DNA from: Neocallimastix lanati (nom. inval.)
Taxonomy: Eukaryota; Neocallimastigomycota; Neocallimastigomycetes; Neocallimastigales; Neocallimastigaceae
Assembly (NCBI GenBank): GCA_016946835.1
Contig: JACVTC010000070.1
Location: 126,001 to 190,000, forward strand
Direction of reading: 5' to 3'
Length of the DNA stretch: 64,000 nucleotides
Position numbers and translations under genes: made by a program. The notes beneath the pieces were generated by a model that searched no databases, had not been told where the DNA came from, and worked only from the letters and a program-made list of their open reading frames with translations. Position 1 is the first letter of the stretch. Each line of letters opens with the position of its first letter. Shown here one piece after another: positions 1-13,566 of this stretch.

Positions 1-2586
1 TACCATTTTTTATAACTTCAATTTCTTTTTCCAATATTTCACATTTTTCTGTTAAATTTTTAATATCTTCATTTACAAGTTTTTTATTCTTAAATTTTCA
101 TATAATTAGTAATACATTATTACGTGATATGTATTTCATATAAATTTATTAATTTAAATATTTAAATAAAAATTAATTACTTTATCTTGATCCATGGTTA
201 ATGCATTATGTAATTCAACATTTAAATTCTGTTTATATTATATATAAAATATTTTATGGATTAATAAATAAATAAAAACGTTATATTATATATAATATAG
301 CTAACCTTTACCATTCCAGTAGAACTTTTTAAACTTTGACTTAAACTTAAACTATTTAAATTATTTAATTATCAATATTTAATATTACATTATAATTTAA
401 TTATATATGATTAAAAAATATTATATGTATATATACTCTAAATCTCTTTCAGCTTTCAAATCATTTAATTGATTAGTTAAACTTTCAATTTGAATTAAAA
501 GTTCATTATTTCTTTTAACTAATTCTTCTTCTTCTTTATTTTTTTTAATAATTTCTTCTTGTAATTGCGCGTACTGTTCTTCATAAATTTCTTTTTGTTC
601 TTTTAATATTTGTTTCCATTTTAAATCATTATTATTAATTTCTTCTTTCATAAAAGGAACTGATTTTAATTGTTCTTCGTATTCTAATATTTTTTTTTTC
701 ATTTCAATTTGTTTTTCTATTATTATTATTATCATTTATTTATTTATTAATTAATTAACGAATAATTAATTATAATTATTATTAATATAATTCAATAATA
801 TTATTATAAGTTATACCTTCTTCAATTTTTATTCCATCTCTACATTTATCTACTTCTTCAAGAGCAAGCTTTAATTCCTCTTCTTTTTGCTTTAGTTCAC
901 TAAAATGTTTTTGAGATTTTTCATGAACTTTATTTAATTCAGTCTGTTGACTGTTATATCGTTTTTCAAGTTTATTATACTTTGTTTTTAAATCAGTAGC
1001 ATTTTTTTCTTGTTCTAATTCTTTTTCTGAGAACTAATATATATTATATTTATTTTATTTTATTTTTTAAAAAAAAAAAAAAAAAATAATTTTTTTTTTT
1101 TAATAAAATAATTTAAATTTAATTAATAATAAATTAATTTTCAATTTTACTATATACAAAATATTTAATACCTGTCTTATATTTTCCAAAAGTTTGGCTT
1201 CTCTTTGCTTTAATATATCTATTTCTTTTTCACTACGACTTAATTTTTTATTATTTTCTTCAAAATTCTTTCTTAATTGTTCTATTTCTGATTTTAATGA
1301 TTTAATAGTTGTATCTCTTAGCTTCAGATCATTGCATAAATTCTGACAATTATCCATAGATTTTTTTAAGTTTTGACGCAATAAGAATGCTAACTCTTTA
1401 AAATACTATTTTATTTAATATTAAGAATAAGTATAATTTTATAGTAAATATTACTAATACTATTACATATAATTTTAATGTTAAAAAATGTATTTTAAAT
1501 ACTTACTTTTTCAGTATTATCTGTATCAAATTTTAATGAAGAAATATCAGCAATAGCTTCAAAATTATCATCTAAATTACTTTTACGTTTAGAATTGTTT
1601 TTATTTGCCATTTTACTTTTTTCTTTAGAATTGTCCTTTAGTATAGAATCAGTCATAAGTGATTGAGCTTCTGCATCTAATAAATTAGAAAAATTAATAA
1701 TATCCGATGCTGATTGTTTATCTAATTTTATTATTCTTAAATCATCAGAACTTGATGAATATGGCATATTACTTTCTTTCCCATATGATTCAAACGTAAA
1801 ATTTTCATTGAGACTACCTTCAGATGGAATTACTTTATCATAATTATTTTCATGAGGATTTTTATTATTTTTGTTTACTTTATTATTAATGTTTTTATTA
1901 ATATTACTATTGTCACCAGATTTTTCATTATTTAAATTACTATTAGATTTATCCTCTTCATTCATATTTTCATTGAAACTATGAATATTACTATTATTTT
2001 GATTAGATTCAACTGAAAGTACATGAATTTCTTCTTTTGATTCGTCAACTATATTTGGGTTTAATTTCATATTAATATCACTTATAAAACTTAATTCCGA
2101 ATCATACGTAGACAAATCTATATTTTCTCCTGGAATAAAAGCCAAAATTAAATTACATATGTCACTTAATGAAACATCTTGTAATTCGCTATCATATTGA
2201 TTAACTAATGCTTCTATTGAGTCACCAAACTCTTCACGTTTTAATTCAATAATTTTCTTTTCATCAAACAATTTCAATACTTTAAAAATTTCTTTTACAT
2301 TAAAATGCTCTTTATTAGGATATATTTCAGCTATTATTTCTTTTAATTGATTTTTTAGGATTTCTTCGTCCCTCTGAAATATATAAATAAATTTATATAA
2401 TATATGTATTTTAATTTATTAGAGTTTTTATATAAAAATATAGAACACAAAAATATTATAATTATTTTAAAATTAATAATAAATCTTAGAATATATAATA
2501 TTATTATTACAAGGTACCTCATTAAAAGAAAGGTTACTCTCCAATAAATCTTGGTTTGATTCCATTATTACTAAGCTATTACTCAT
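1..2586 (-). CDS. Coiled-coil protein, multi-exon, 3' end beyond window
   Basis: Not recognised as a known family. Exons read on the minus strand: 2586-2518, 2373-1507, 1393-1172, 1033-817, 716-437, 351-306, 228-181 and 88 to the edge; all junctions are GT-AG and keep frame, giving about 612 residues so far. The start is the first ATG (MSNSLVIMES). Residues about 24-130 look globular (helical, acidic, with LSDICNLILAFIPGE). About 143-225 is Asn/Ser-rich low complexity. From about 310 onward it is almost purely Lys/Glu/Leu heptad-like coiled coil. No membrane segment or signal peptide is visible. The layout suggests a cytoskeletal, Golgi-tether or centrosomal type of scaffold, but that is a guess. 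The weakest junctions are the third acceptor (chosen over a neighbouring AG because the other gives a stop) and the GTTAGC donor at 305. Confidence 0.7.
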
Positions 2587-4754
2587 TTAATATTAAATAG
2601 TATTTACAAAATGGTATAAATAAAATAAACAAATTTTTAATATGTGGTATCAAAAATTATTAATTGAATATTAATAATAATTCCTTTGTTAATTATTTAC
2701 TCAGTTTTATTTTATTTTTATTATTTTTATTTTTTTTATAATACAATTAATTTTAAATTTATATGTTAATTATTATTAATATTTATTATATATTTTTATA
2801 TAATTTTATATATTTTAAATTTTTATAAAAAAATATTTCATAAACATTTAGTATATTCAAAAAAAAAAAAAAAAAAAAAAAAAAATAAAAAATAAAAAAT
2901 AGAAAAAAAAAATTGAAAATATATATATATATAAATATTAAAAATTTATATATTTTTGTTTTAATTTCTTATAATATTTTAAATATCTTTTACAACGTTA
3001 TTGATAAAAAATTAAAAAAAAAAAAAACTGTTTATACATAAATTATATAATTTTCAAAAATAAAGTTTTAATATCAATATAGGACAAACAAAAAGGAAAC
3101 TTAAATTAATTAAAAATTAATATACATTTTATAAACTATTTACTTTAATCAAGAAGTTTAAAATAAATAAATGAATAAATGATTAGTAAATAAATAAATA
3201 AATATATATATATATAAATAAAATTATATAAATTAATAAAATTAATATATATATGTATTTACAAAAGTAAAGACTAAATTTTAGTTTTTAATTAAACATA
3301 ATATTTATTTCTAAATTAAAAATATTGAATAATAAATGGTTTTATATCATTTATTTTTATAAATTATTTCATATATTTATGATTAAAAAACATATTTATA
3401 TATGTAATTTCAACATAGAATTCTCATAAAATATGTCTATTTAGTAATTAATTATTGTAATTATATATTTAATAATCTTAGAATATTATAGATATATATA
3501 ATAATAATATTTTTGAATTCTAATCCAATAATTTTGGTCCAGCATTACTATATTTTAGTAAAGTATTATAATTTTTTTTTTCAATAATAAATAAAGTTTA
3601 TATAAATCTTTAATAATTTATTCATTTTAACAACAAAATTCAAGTTTTATCTCTTCAATAAAATTTTATATTCAATATAAAACATGGCAATTTATTTTAT
3701 GTTAATTTTTTTTTTTTTTTTTTCAAAATGAAGATATATATAGAAATTAAAAAGCATGGGACAATATTATTTAAAAATTGATATCTTAATTTTTTGTAAT
3801 ATTATGTTAAGATAATTTTTATTAAATAATCAATTCATTTTTTTTTTTTAAATAATATAAAATGAAAAAAAATAATACCGAGCAATAATTTTTATTGTCT
3901 ATATGTATAAAAAAAAAAAAATAAGAAAAAAGTTCTTCAATTTTTAAAACAAAAAATTATGTATAAAACCTTTTTCTTATAAAAAAAATTATATATTTAA
4001 TTATTAAATTTTATCATCTTTTTTTTTTTTTTTAATTAAATAATTTTAAATATATTAAAATATAATATTGTAAAATAAAATTACTATTTATCTCATATGT
4101 AACATTATAAGAATATATGATTTAATATATTGTTATATATATTTATTTTATTCAAATAATTTCACTAATATATACTTATAAATGTTTTTCCAAATTAAAT
4201 CATATTAATAATTTTAATTTTTAAATAGCTGTTTTAAATTCTTATAGTTTTTTTTTTTTCCTAATTTTTTCTTTTTAAATTATTATATATATATATTTAT
4301 TAAATTGTTAATAACTTCTAAAAGTTCGATATTATTTATCAAAATTAAATAAAGGTTAATATTAATATAAATAAAAAAATTTCAATTTATAAAATATTCA
4401 TTTTAATTTTTTGAATAGATTTTCCATTTTTATTTGTATCAATTAATATTGATAAATAATAAAATATATTTAAATGTAGTTTGTTTTTTAAATCAAAATC
4501 ATATATATTTGTTTATTGAAATTATATTCAATATCTGGAAAATATATATATGTTAAAATTTAATTATTAATTTAAAAAATTTACTAATTTTAATTATTAT
4601 TTATATTATAATATTGAAAACTCGAAACATTTACTGTTCATTTTAAAATAAAAAGTTAACTTTACTTTTATAAAATTGATAATAATAAAAAATTATAAAA
4701 ATAATTATTAAATATATATACATATTAAAATAATAATATTAAGAAAAAAAATAT
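2587..4754. other. Intergenic, AT-rich, divergent promoter region
   Basis: No gene seen. It lies between the divergently transcribed coiled-coil gene and calreticulin, so it should hold both promoters. Content is A/T homopolymers and short TA runs; no ordered motif could be picked out with confidence. Confidence 0.7.
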
Positions 4755-4950
4755 ATGAAGATGCGTTTTGCTTTTAAAGGAATAGCTTCATTATTTTTAG
4801 CTTCTTTAGTTGCTGGAAAAGTTTATTTCAAAGAAACCTTTGATGATGATACTTGGAAAACAAAATGGATTCAAAATGAAGATACTAAAAAATTTAAGAA
4901 CTTTGAAGTGAATATTAATATATATTTTTTATTTTAATAGTTTTATTATA

Positions 4951-5012
<62 letters not shown>

Positions 5013-5793
5013 ATAAAATAATATAAAATTATAAAATGATATTGTATTATATGCTATATTTATAATATTTATAATGATATTTAATCTTTATTTATTTACG
5101 AAAATAATTTTATTTGTACTTTTAATTATAGGTTGTTGGAAGTATTTATGATAGTGAATCAATTAACAAAGGTCAATAAATATTTATGAATTTTTTAATA
5201 TTAATATCTTTATATTAATTGTTTTAATTTTATTTAAAAATTTAATAATATAGGTTTAAAAACTACCACTGATAATGCATTTTATGCTATATCCGCTCCT
5301 CTTGATGAAATATTCTCAACTAAAGAAAAAACATTAGTTATTCAATATACAATGAAACAAGAAAGTAAATTAACTTGTTCTTCTAATTATATAAAATTAT
5401 TCCCACGTAATCTTAAACAAAAGCAATTAAATAGCAATTCACACTTTAATCTTCTTTTCGGTCCAAATAAATGCAAGTCATTTAACGAAACTCAGGCATT
5501 CTTAACTTATAAGCAAAAGAAACCATTATTAAAAAAACATATTGATACTACAGCTGACCACTTAACACATTTATATACTTTTGTTATTAAGCCAGACCAA
5601 ACTTATCAAATTTTAATTGATAATGAAGAAAAGGCAAGTGGTCATTTCTTTGATGATTGGGATTATTTAGAACCAAAAATGGTATTGTACTAATAAAATA
5701 AAATAAAATAAAAACAAATAAATAAATATATGTATATATAAATAAACTAATGATGATATTATATTTTAAAAAATTAATAAAAAATAAACTATA

Positions 5794-5836
<43 letters not shown>

Positions 5837-7094
5837 ATAATAATAATAATAGATTAATGATCCAAAAATAAAGAAACCAGAAAATTGGGTAGATGATGAG
5901 TATGTAATATAAATAAATAGATATTGCGTATTTATATCTAAATCATTTTATTAATATAATATGTATAATTATTAATTTAAATTGTAAATTTTATTCATTA
6001 CCTTTTTAATGTTTATTTATTAAGATTCATTGATGATCCAAATGATAAGAGACCAGAAGGCTTAGATGTAATACCAAGATATATACCAGATCCAGAATCT
6101 GTTAAGCCAGATGATTGGGATGAAAGTAATAAATATGTATATTGATAATTTATAATTTTTTGTAAAAGAATTTTTCAAAATTAAATTAATTCTATATTAT
6201 ATAATAGTTGAAAACGGTATGTGGATACCAGTTTTAAAAGAAAACCCAGAATTTCAAGAATGGTATCCTAAGGTAAAAAATTATATATATAAAATAATAT
6301 ATATATATATTTTAAGTATAGATGTATATTGTATATTATATATATATATGTTTTGCACTAATATTAAATATATAATTTTAATTAATAGACAATCAGAAAT
6401 CCAGCTTACATGGGAGAATGGATTCATCCAAAAATTGAAAATGTAAACTTAGAAGATAAAATAATATATAAATTTAATATAATGTTTAAAATATTAATTA
6501 ATAAATATTTAAAAACTTATTTTTTAAACCTTAATAATATTTAATTTATATAATTATTATTATTATCATTCATTCTTAATAAAATTTAAAAAATTTTGAC
6601 ATATTAAACTTATTGAATAATAGCCTGATTATTATGAAGATGATGAAATTTATGTTCAAGAACATGCTTATGTTGGTTTCGAATTTTATCAATCAAATGC
6701 TGGAACTTTATTTGATAATATAATTATTACTGATAATTTAGAAGAAGCTCAAGCTTTTGCAAAAGAAACAGCAATTGATAAAAAGACCGAAGAAGAGTTA
6801 ATAAATAAATATATTAAAGAACAAGAAATTCTTAAAAAACAACGTGAGTTTGAAGAAGCTAAGAAATTAGAAGAAGAATTCAATTTCGGAAATTACAAGG
6901 ATGATGATCTTGAATTCTTAAATGATGAAAGTAGTAGTGATGAAGAATCTAATGATGATGAATCTGATGATGAATCTAATGATGAGTCTGATGATGATGA
7001 CGATGAAGAAGATTCTGATGATGAATTCGTTATTTATGATGATAAAAAGAAATCTAAAAAGACAAAGAAAAATGATAAAAAAGATGAATTATAA
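4755..7094 (+). CDS. Calreticulin, ER lectin chaperone
   Basis: Lectin chaperone and calcium buffer of the ER lumen that binds monoglucosylated glycoproteins. Eight exons: 4755-4907, 5132-5171, 5254-5681, 5853-5899, 6025-6125, 6208-6272, 6389-6442, 6624-7094, all GT-AG and in frame, giving 452 residues. A signal peptide ([21 protein letters not shown]) leads into [10 protein letters not shown], typical of calreticulin. The globular domain has the family blocks [14 protein letters not shown] and [15 protein letters not shown], and two cysteines in the expected places. The P-domain repeats read [17 protein letters not shown] and VKPDDWDE, then [10 protein letters not shown]. The tail has a charged helix, an acidic Asp/Glu/Ser stretch, and ends KKDEL, an ER retention signal. 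Calnexin is excluded because there is no transmembrane helix and a retrieval signal is present. Length is slightly above the usual 400-420 residues because of the tail. Start: a second ATG two codons in is equally possible. Confidence 0.95.
4952..5010. repeat. Poly(A) run of 59 in calreticulin intron 1
   Basis: Uninterrupted A homopolymer inside the first intron. Runs of this kind recur through the window; this is one of the longest and its exact length is likely to vary between strains or reads. Confidence 0.9.
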
Positions 7095-7236
7095 GCAGAG
7101 TTATAAATTTTTTCTAATTTACTTATACTCAAAATTAAATTATTAAATTGAAATTATTAGAAAAAATTAGTAATAATTATGATAATAAAGTTGAATAATC
7201 AAATAAATAAGTATTTAATAAATATATATATGTATA

Positions 7237-7294
<58 letters not shown>

Positions 7295-7562
7295 AGTTGT
7301 TTAAATTACAAAAGTAAAATAAAATAAAATTAAATAAAATTAAATAAATAAAAATAATAATAATAATAATAAATATAATTAGTATTATTTATCTAAAACA
7401 CAACAAAAAATAAATAAATAAATAAATAAATAAAAAAAAAAAAAAAAAAAAACTAATTATTGAATATATAATATAAGCTTATTAATTAATAATTAATAAA
7501 TATAATTATGGACCATAATTTCGTATCTTAAAATTATGATTAACATTGTGAAGTCAAAATTA

Positions 7563-7586
7563 ATTATTATACTTCAGTATAATAAT
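7563..7586. other. Perfect 10-bp hairpin, TTCA loop
   Basis: ATTATTATAC, loop TTCA, GTATAATAAT. It sits between two TGTGAAGTC direct repeats (about 7548 and 7591). The purpose is unknown; in such AT-rich DNA a 10-bp inverted repeat may arise by chance. Confidence 0.5.
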
Positions 7587-7799
7587 GTCCTTGTGAAGTC
7601 TTACAGATATTAATTAAATGAAACTAGAATATTTTATACCATTATTTTATTTTATTTTTTTTTGTGTTTTTTTTTATTTTGTTTATTTTTTTATCTTTTA
7701 TTTTTTTATTTTTCTTTTTACTACATGTATTTTTTCAAATATTTAATTAATAAAGATGAAACAAGTTTGCTTCCGTTAAAAAAAAAAAAAAAAAAAAAA

Positions 7800-8038
7800 A
7801 GATCGTCTTGGAGGAAAGAAGGCATTTTATTAATATTGTCTTTCAATCACCTTCTAGAGAGTCTTCTTTCCTGATTTCATATTTTGTGGGCCATTAGACC
7901 TACCGTTGTCAAGAGCGTCGAGGTCGAAACGAAATGGCAAAGAAGAAATTTTTATAGATTTTTATCTACATGAAGTTAGCATTGATGAATGGGAAGAGTT
8001 AGAGGCCATTTCGTCTTTGAAACTCATGACGTAGTTTT
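7800..8038 (+). mobile_element. Old LINE 3'-end fragment
   Basis: Decayed relative of the 3' coding end of the LINE copies at 33545 and 62690. Matching landmarks are TCAAGAGCGTCGAGGTCGAA (TACCAAGAGCGTCGACGTCG in the younger copy), ATATTTTGTG and GATGGGAAGAGTTAGAGGC. Translated pieces such as HFINIVFQSPS and ISYFVGH align with QLIDNIFKQSS and VPYFVRI of the younger copy. It has stops and an internal deletion. Preceded by an A run at about 7779-7800. Its GC content is clearly above the surrounding DNA. Confidence 0.75.
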
Positions 8039-8054
8039 TTAATATTAATTAATA

Positions 8055-8088
<34 letters not shown>

Positions 8089-8731
8089 AATAAATATTAT
8101 TAAATAAAATTTATTCCTAATCTATATATATTTATGTCTACTTTATTCTTTTATATATATATATATGCAAATATATATTTATTTAAAAAAATAAAATTAG
8201 AATAAAAATAATTATTTAAATTTGGATATCAAAGTTTTAAGCAACAAATTTTGTAATAAAAATAAGAATTAAATAAAAAATTATTAATGTGATAATGTAT
8301 ATTATAATTAAACCTTATAATACGGTTAAGACCACTTCATTTAGGAAATTTCTTTTAAAAAATTAATTTCCTTAATACTTTAATAAATAATATTTTCCAA
8401 ATAAATTTCCTATATTCTTTAATAATTAATATTTTTAATTTCAAAAATTTCATTTAAAAAATAAATTTCCTTAAGAATAAATAAATATGATATTTTTAAA
8501 TTGTACATTAATGAAATACTAGTACTAAATTTAAATTTTTAAATTTCCATATTATATTACAATATATTTTATAAAATTATCCAAGAAAAATAGAAATATT
8601 AAAAATTTATTTTTAAGGGTAGATAGCAAAGAAAATAGTAACAGAAATAATAATAGTAATAATAATCGAAAATTAATAATAAATTTAATATTATAAATAA
8701 ATTACTAAAATTTTTGAAATAAAATAAAATA

Positions 8732-8774
<43 letters not shown>

Positions 8775-8893
8775 AAATCTAATATTTATAATGTTATAAT
8801 TTCTTTTTTTTTTTTTACTATATAAAAAATACTTTTTCAATTTATTAATTATTTAATTGTAACATATTTAACATTAATATTTATTAAATCATA

Positions 8894-8970
8894 AATAAAT
8901 AAATAAATAAATAAAAAAATAAAAAAATAAAAAAATAAAAAAATAAAAAAATAAATAAATAAATAAATAA
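8894..8970. repeat. Compound TAAA / TAAAAAA microsatellite
   Basis: About six AAAT units, then five units with a 7-bp period (AAAAAAT), then AAAT units again. Short tandem array with nested symmetry, upstream of the EF-hand gene. Confidence 0.85.
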
Positions 8971-9144
8971 TTAAAAAGTAATATTGAAATAATAAATTTA
9001 TATGTGAATAAATTTATAAATTAATTATAAATTTTTAAACATCAAATATTAATATTTTTAAATAGTAAATTTTTTTATACATTAATACAATATATTTGAT
9101 ATATAAGCATAAGAAATATTTTTTTTTACTTTTAAACAAGAAAA

Positions 9145-9611
9145 ATGGAAACAAATAAGGAATTAGATAATGTATACTTTGGAAGTAATAATAAAAAAGA
9201 ATTTCCAAGAGCAATTGATACAATACTTTCGAAAATACGTTATCATGTATTAATTCGTCGAATTAGAGTATTAAATTTCTTTGAAGATTTTGATAAATTG
9301 CAATCAGGATATGTCACAGAATCAATTTTTAAAAGATGTATTGATATGATTTTAGCGACAACAGCAACATGTAAATTAAATTCTGAAGAATATAATGAAA
9401 TTACAAAATATTATTATGATAATGATAAGAATATGGTTGAATGGAGATCCTTTGTAAATGATATTGATACAGGTAAAGTTTATGAAATAATAATTTCTTA
9501 TTTCTTTCTAATATGAAAACTGTAGTTATTGTATATATAAATAAATGGAATGGAGATATAAATATGTTTAATTATTACTATTTTAATAATTAATAAATAG
9601 AAATTAATAAA

Positions 9612-9642
<31 letters not shown>

Positions 9643-11258
9643 AAATATTTTTCTAACATTTAATATTATATTAATAATATTTAAACTAGTATTTGGAACT
9701 AAAAAACCATATAAACCATCACCATTACCTCGTAAACTATTTCAGCATATTTTGCATATTACCGAAGTGGAAAGAAAGCAATTAGAAGAAATCATTACTA
9801 TTATTAAAGTTTACTGTAATTATCATAGCAGTAATGTTAATTTATGGTGTAGAGATTATGATTTTCACAATTCGGGATATGTTTCGAGACATCAATTTAT
9901 TAGAGCTTTACCTCAACATTTACTTACAAAAGCTCAAACAAATCTATTAATAAAAGCTTATACAGATCCATTAGTTGGTCATATTAATTATTCTAAAATT
10001 AACAATGATGTTAATGTTATTTGTAAATATATATAAATATTATAATTCAAATATATCAATGTTTATAAAGATAAAAATTTATTATCAAATTTGACTCCAT
10101 GAATTAATTTTATTTTATTTTCCTATTATTAATATGATAATAATTTCAATTAAGCAACAAAACAATTTATTAAACAATCATTTCCTGTTATACCACATAA
10201 TCAAATGGATAGAGTTCCAGATGGTACAGAATATGTTCTAAAATGTGTTCCAAAACAAATTCCTGCTGGAGCTGAAAGCGTTTTAGAAATAGAAGATAAA
10301 ATTAAAAAACGTATATTTCTATATATATATATAATTGATTTGGATATTTATAAATTTTAATAATTAATATTATTGATATTATACTTTTTAATTTAAATAT
10401 AATAGAAATATTTGTTAATCGAATAAATTTATATAGTTTCCTTTGTGACTATGATCCACTAAATCATGGAATTATCAGTCCTGAACAAGTATGATTCAAT
10501 ATATTTATACATAAATATATTGTATATGAATAGAAAGTTTATATTTTTAAAAAAGTTTTATAGCAAAAAAAAAAGATAATATATTATAAAATAGAAACAA
10601 ATGTATTGTATTTACAATATATATATTATATATTATAGTTTTATGCTGGAATTAGTTTAGCAAGAATAAATATCAGTAATGAAGAAGTTAGACGTGTTGC
10701 AAATGCATATAAAAATGCACATGGAAAAATACTTTACAAATTATTTTGCAAAAATATAGATGCAAGTAATTTATACATATAAAATCAAGATTATATCTAT
10801 GCAAAAAATAATAATAATTTTTATAAAATCTAAAAATAATAGTTTAATAAATATGAAATATTAATTAAATAAATATATATATTGATCTTGATATTTTAAG
10901 TTTTCACTGTTCATAACTTAGAAAATTATCCAACATGTGATGTTAAAAATCCATCATATAATTATTTAGTAAAGGTACTTCTTTTTAAAAATTTTATTTG
11001 TAATGTATAAACTGACTTAATATTAAATCTATATATATTTTAGAATACTAATCAACTTTCTCAAGAAAAGGAAGAAAGACTTAAAAAGATATTATCATAT
11101 ATTAAACATGAAATTTATATACGAAGACTTCTTTTAAGACCATACTTTACCGATTTTGATGATTTTAGGGTAAATACTTTTTTAAATTTATTATTATGTT
11201 TAATAATATATATATATAACAAAACAAACAAATAAACAAACAAACAAACAAACAAACA

Positions 11259-11311
<53 letters not shown>

Positions 11312-11942
11312 ATATTAATACATATATATATACACAAAAAAAACTTTATATATATATATATATATATATTAAATTTTAGAGTACTTCAAGAACAGGAAAA
11401 GTTATGCGTTCACAATTTCATAGAATATTATCTACTATGAAAATTAATTTATCACAAGATGATTTATTCCTTTTATATGAAAAATATCAGGATCCAGAAA
11501 CAGGTTTAATTAAATATATGAGTTTTGTTGATGAAGTTGATTTCCCAAAATGGGATAAATCTGAAGTAAGATTAAATCCACTTACATCCATACCAAATGA
11601 TTCATATTCTTCAAATTCTCTTTCTAAAGTAGTAATCAATAAAATCAAAGATAAAAAGAAAGAAACAGGAAAAAATATTTATAATCTATTTTTATTAGAG
11701 GATCTTAGAAAAACTGGAAATGTTTCAAGAAAACAATTTATTGATGTTATAGAAAAATATGGTATTAGTTTAACGCCTATTGAGGCAAATGCTATTACTA
11801 GTAGGTATTCATTATATACAGACTTTGGTAAATGTAATTGGAAATTATTTGTTGATGAACTTGATGGTACGTGTGGTATTGAAAAATAATAATAAGAAAA
11901 TACACAATTTATGTTTAATATAAATTTATTATTTACATCATC

Positions 11943-12033
<91 letters not shown>

Positions 12034-13566
12034 TGATGATGATGATGTTTATAATATTTATAATATTAATAATATTAATAAAACATCATAAAATATTAAA
12101 AATAATATATAATAATAAATATAATAAATATACATTTTTTTTTTAATATTAATAAACGTAATATATAGATCAGTCCGTTAATATTAGTTCTTTGTTTTCT
12201 AAGGATAGGGAAAATCAATATTTATACAATAATGATAATTTAATAGAAAATATACCACAAATTAATATCGATTCAAATGCTTTGAATGAGTTTATTAATA
12301 AGATATATAAAATTTATAAAGAAGATCCAAAATTATTTAAAAAAGTTTTTGATGATTTTGATGACAGAAAAGAAGGAGTTTTAGATCAAAAAAATATGCG
12401 TCAAGCCTTTTCATCCCTTAATATTGAATTAAGTAATGATGAATGGCTTATTTTAGCAAAATATTATTTCAGAGAAAAGGAGTACTTAGATAATAGACTT
12501 CAAAAGCCTTTAGTCTTTTCATATTTAGTTTTCTTACAGGATGTTGAAAGAGTTCCATTTAAAATTCATGAAAATTATCATCAATATAGAACTAATGAAA
12601 AGAATAGAGAAATTTATGATATGATATTAAAAATTATAAACATTTATGTAATATATTATAAATTTTATATTGTTTTTATTTATTATTTAATATAAAATAT
12701 ATTAATAGCTATATAATTTAAATTAAATTATAAATATATAATATATATAGTGTAAAGAAAATGGTGTAAATCTTAAATCCTTATTCCAAAAGAAAGATCC
12801 ACAAGATAGTGGTTACATAAGAAAAGATTTATTACATACTGTTATTTCATCATTACAATTGAATTTCTCAAAGGCAACTATTATATATAATAAAATTTCC
12901 TATTAATTTTTAAAAATAATAAAATTTTAATTTTAATTTTTTTTTTTTTTTTTAATAACATATTATATTTTTTGATATTAAAAGTATGACTCAAATATTA
13001 TTATAGAACAAAATGTTGAAAAGTATGATAATGGTAAATTTAACTATGAAAATTTTGTTAATGGAGTTAATTCTGCATTTGTAGAAGATTCTATTAAAGA
13101 TAAGATAGTTACCGAAAATAAACCTAGAAAATATCTTTCAATTTATAAACCTACATTTAAAAATAAAGAAAATTGTGAAAAAATTATTAAAGAAATAGCA
13201 AGTAAAACAAAATGTAATATATTAGATATATTTAGAGTATTAAAATCAAGGGATACATGTAGTTTAGGTAACTAAAAAAAATTTTTAAATTATAATAATA
13301 AAATAAATTTACATTAATTAAATCATTTACTCTTAATTTTATATGATTTTTATATTAAAAAAGGAAAAATATCATTTGAAAAATTTAAAGAAGTATTAAT
13401 TTATTTATGCTCTTATGGAAAGGACAGTAACACCGATGTTTTAAGTGATGTCACAAAATATTTAAGTGTACTTATGGACAACTTTAATGTAAATTCATTA
13501 AAAGATATTGATTATTATTCATTCTTCTTCCAATTATATGAAAGTATGAATTCCCTCAAAAAATAG
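9145..13566 (+). CDS. Large degenerate EF-hand repeat protein, probably flagella-associated
   Basis: Twelve exons: 9145-9472, 9690-10022, 10155-10310, 10406-10488, 10639-10765, 10901-10974, 11044-11169, 11380-11866, 12169-12647, 12751-12873, 12985-13267 and 13365-13566, about 933 residues. It is a chain of EF-hand pairs, each with a helix, a loop such as EDFDKLQSGYVTE, CDYDPLNHGI or DDFDDRKEGVLDQ, and a closing FVNDIDTVFGTKK or NIDAIFTVHNLE segment. Most loops lack some of the acidic ligands, so only a few may bind calcium. The architecture resembles EFCAB6-like and other axonemal EF-hand proteins (family knowledge), which would suit a fungus with flagellated zoospores; the flagellar role is inference. 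Two oddities: intron 10 appears to use a GC donor, and the last exon has a one-base frame break near 13380. The long TAA-repeat intron (11867-12168) could instead separate two genes, but frame and style continue across it. Confidence 0.75.
11261..11310. repeat. Poly(A) run in EF-hand gene intron 7
   Basis: About 50 A preceded by an AAAC repeat (about 11220-11260). Intronic. Confidence 0.85.
11944..12031. repeat. (TAA)n microsatellite in EF-hand gene intron 8
   Basis: Roughly 29 TAA/AAT units followed by five GAT units. It fills the middle of the 302-bp intron between exons 8 and 9. Confidence 0.9.
12874..12984 (+). other. Probable GC-AG intron in the EF-hand gene
   Basis: Exon 10 ends TTC TCA AAG followed by GCAACT. 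No GT within usable distance keeps the frame. Joining to the acceptor at 12984 (ATTAAAAG) gives LNFSK then YDSNIIIEQNVEKYDNGKF, a smooth EF-hand. The GT-free donor is direct observation; that it is used is inference. Confidence 0.6.

Larger units (their letters stand above)
7095..9144. other. Intergenic with a LINE relic and simple repeats
   Basis: Gap between calreticulin and the EF-hand gene, both on the plus strand. It holds poly(A) runs (about 7251-7286, 7430-7450, 8736-8769), a small perfect hairpin (7563-7586), a relic of the LINE 3' end (7800-8038), a TA run (about 8055-8090) and a compound TAAA/TAAAAAA microsatellite (8894-8970). No other gene seen. Confidence 0.7.

Noticed and set aside
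11867-12168. A gene boundary between exons 8 and 9 of the EF-hand gene
   Set aside because: The frame after 11866 would end in a short tail (TCGIEK), but a good donor and acceptor join the two halves in frame and both halves have the same EF-hand style, so one gene is preferred.
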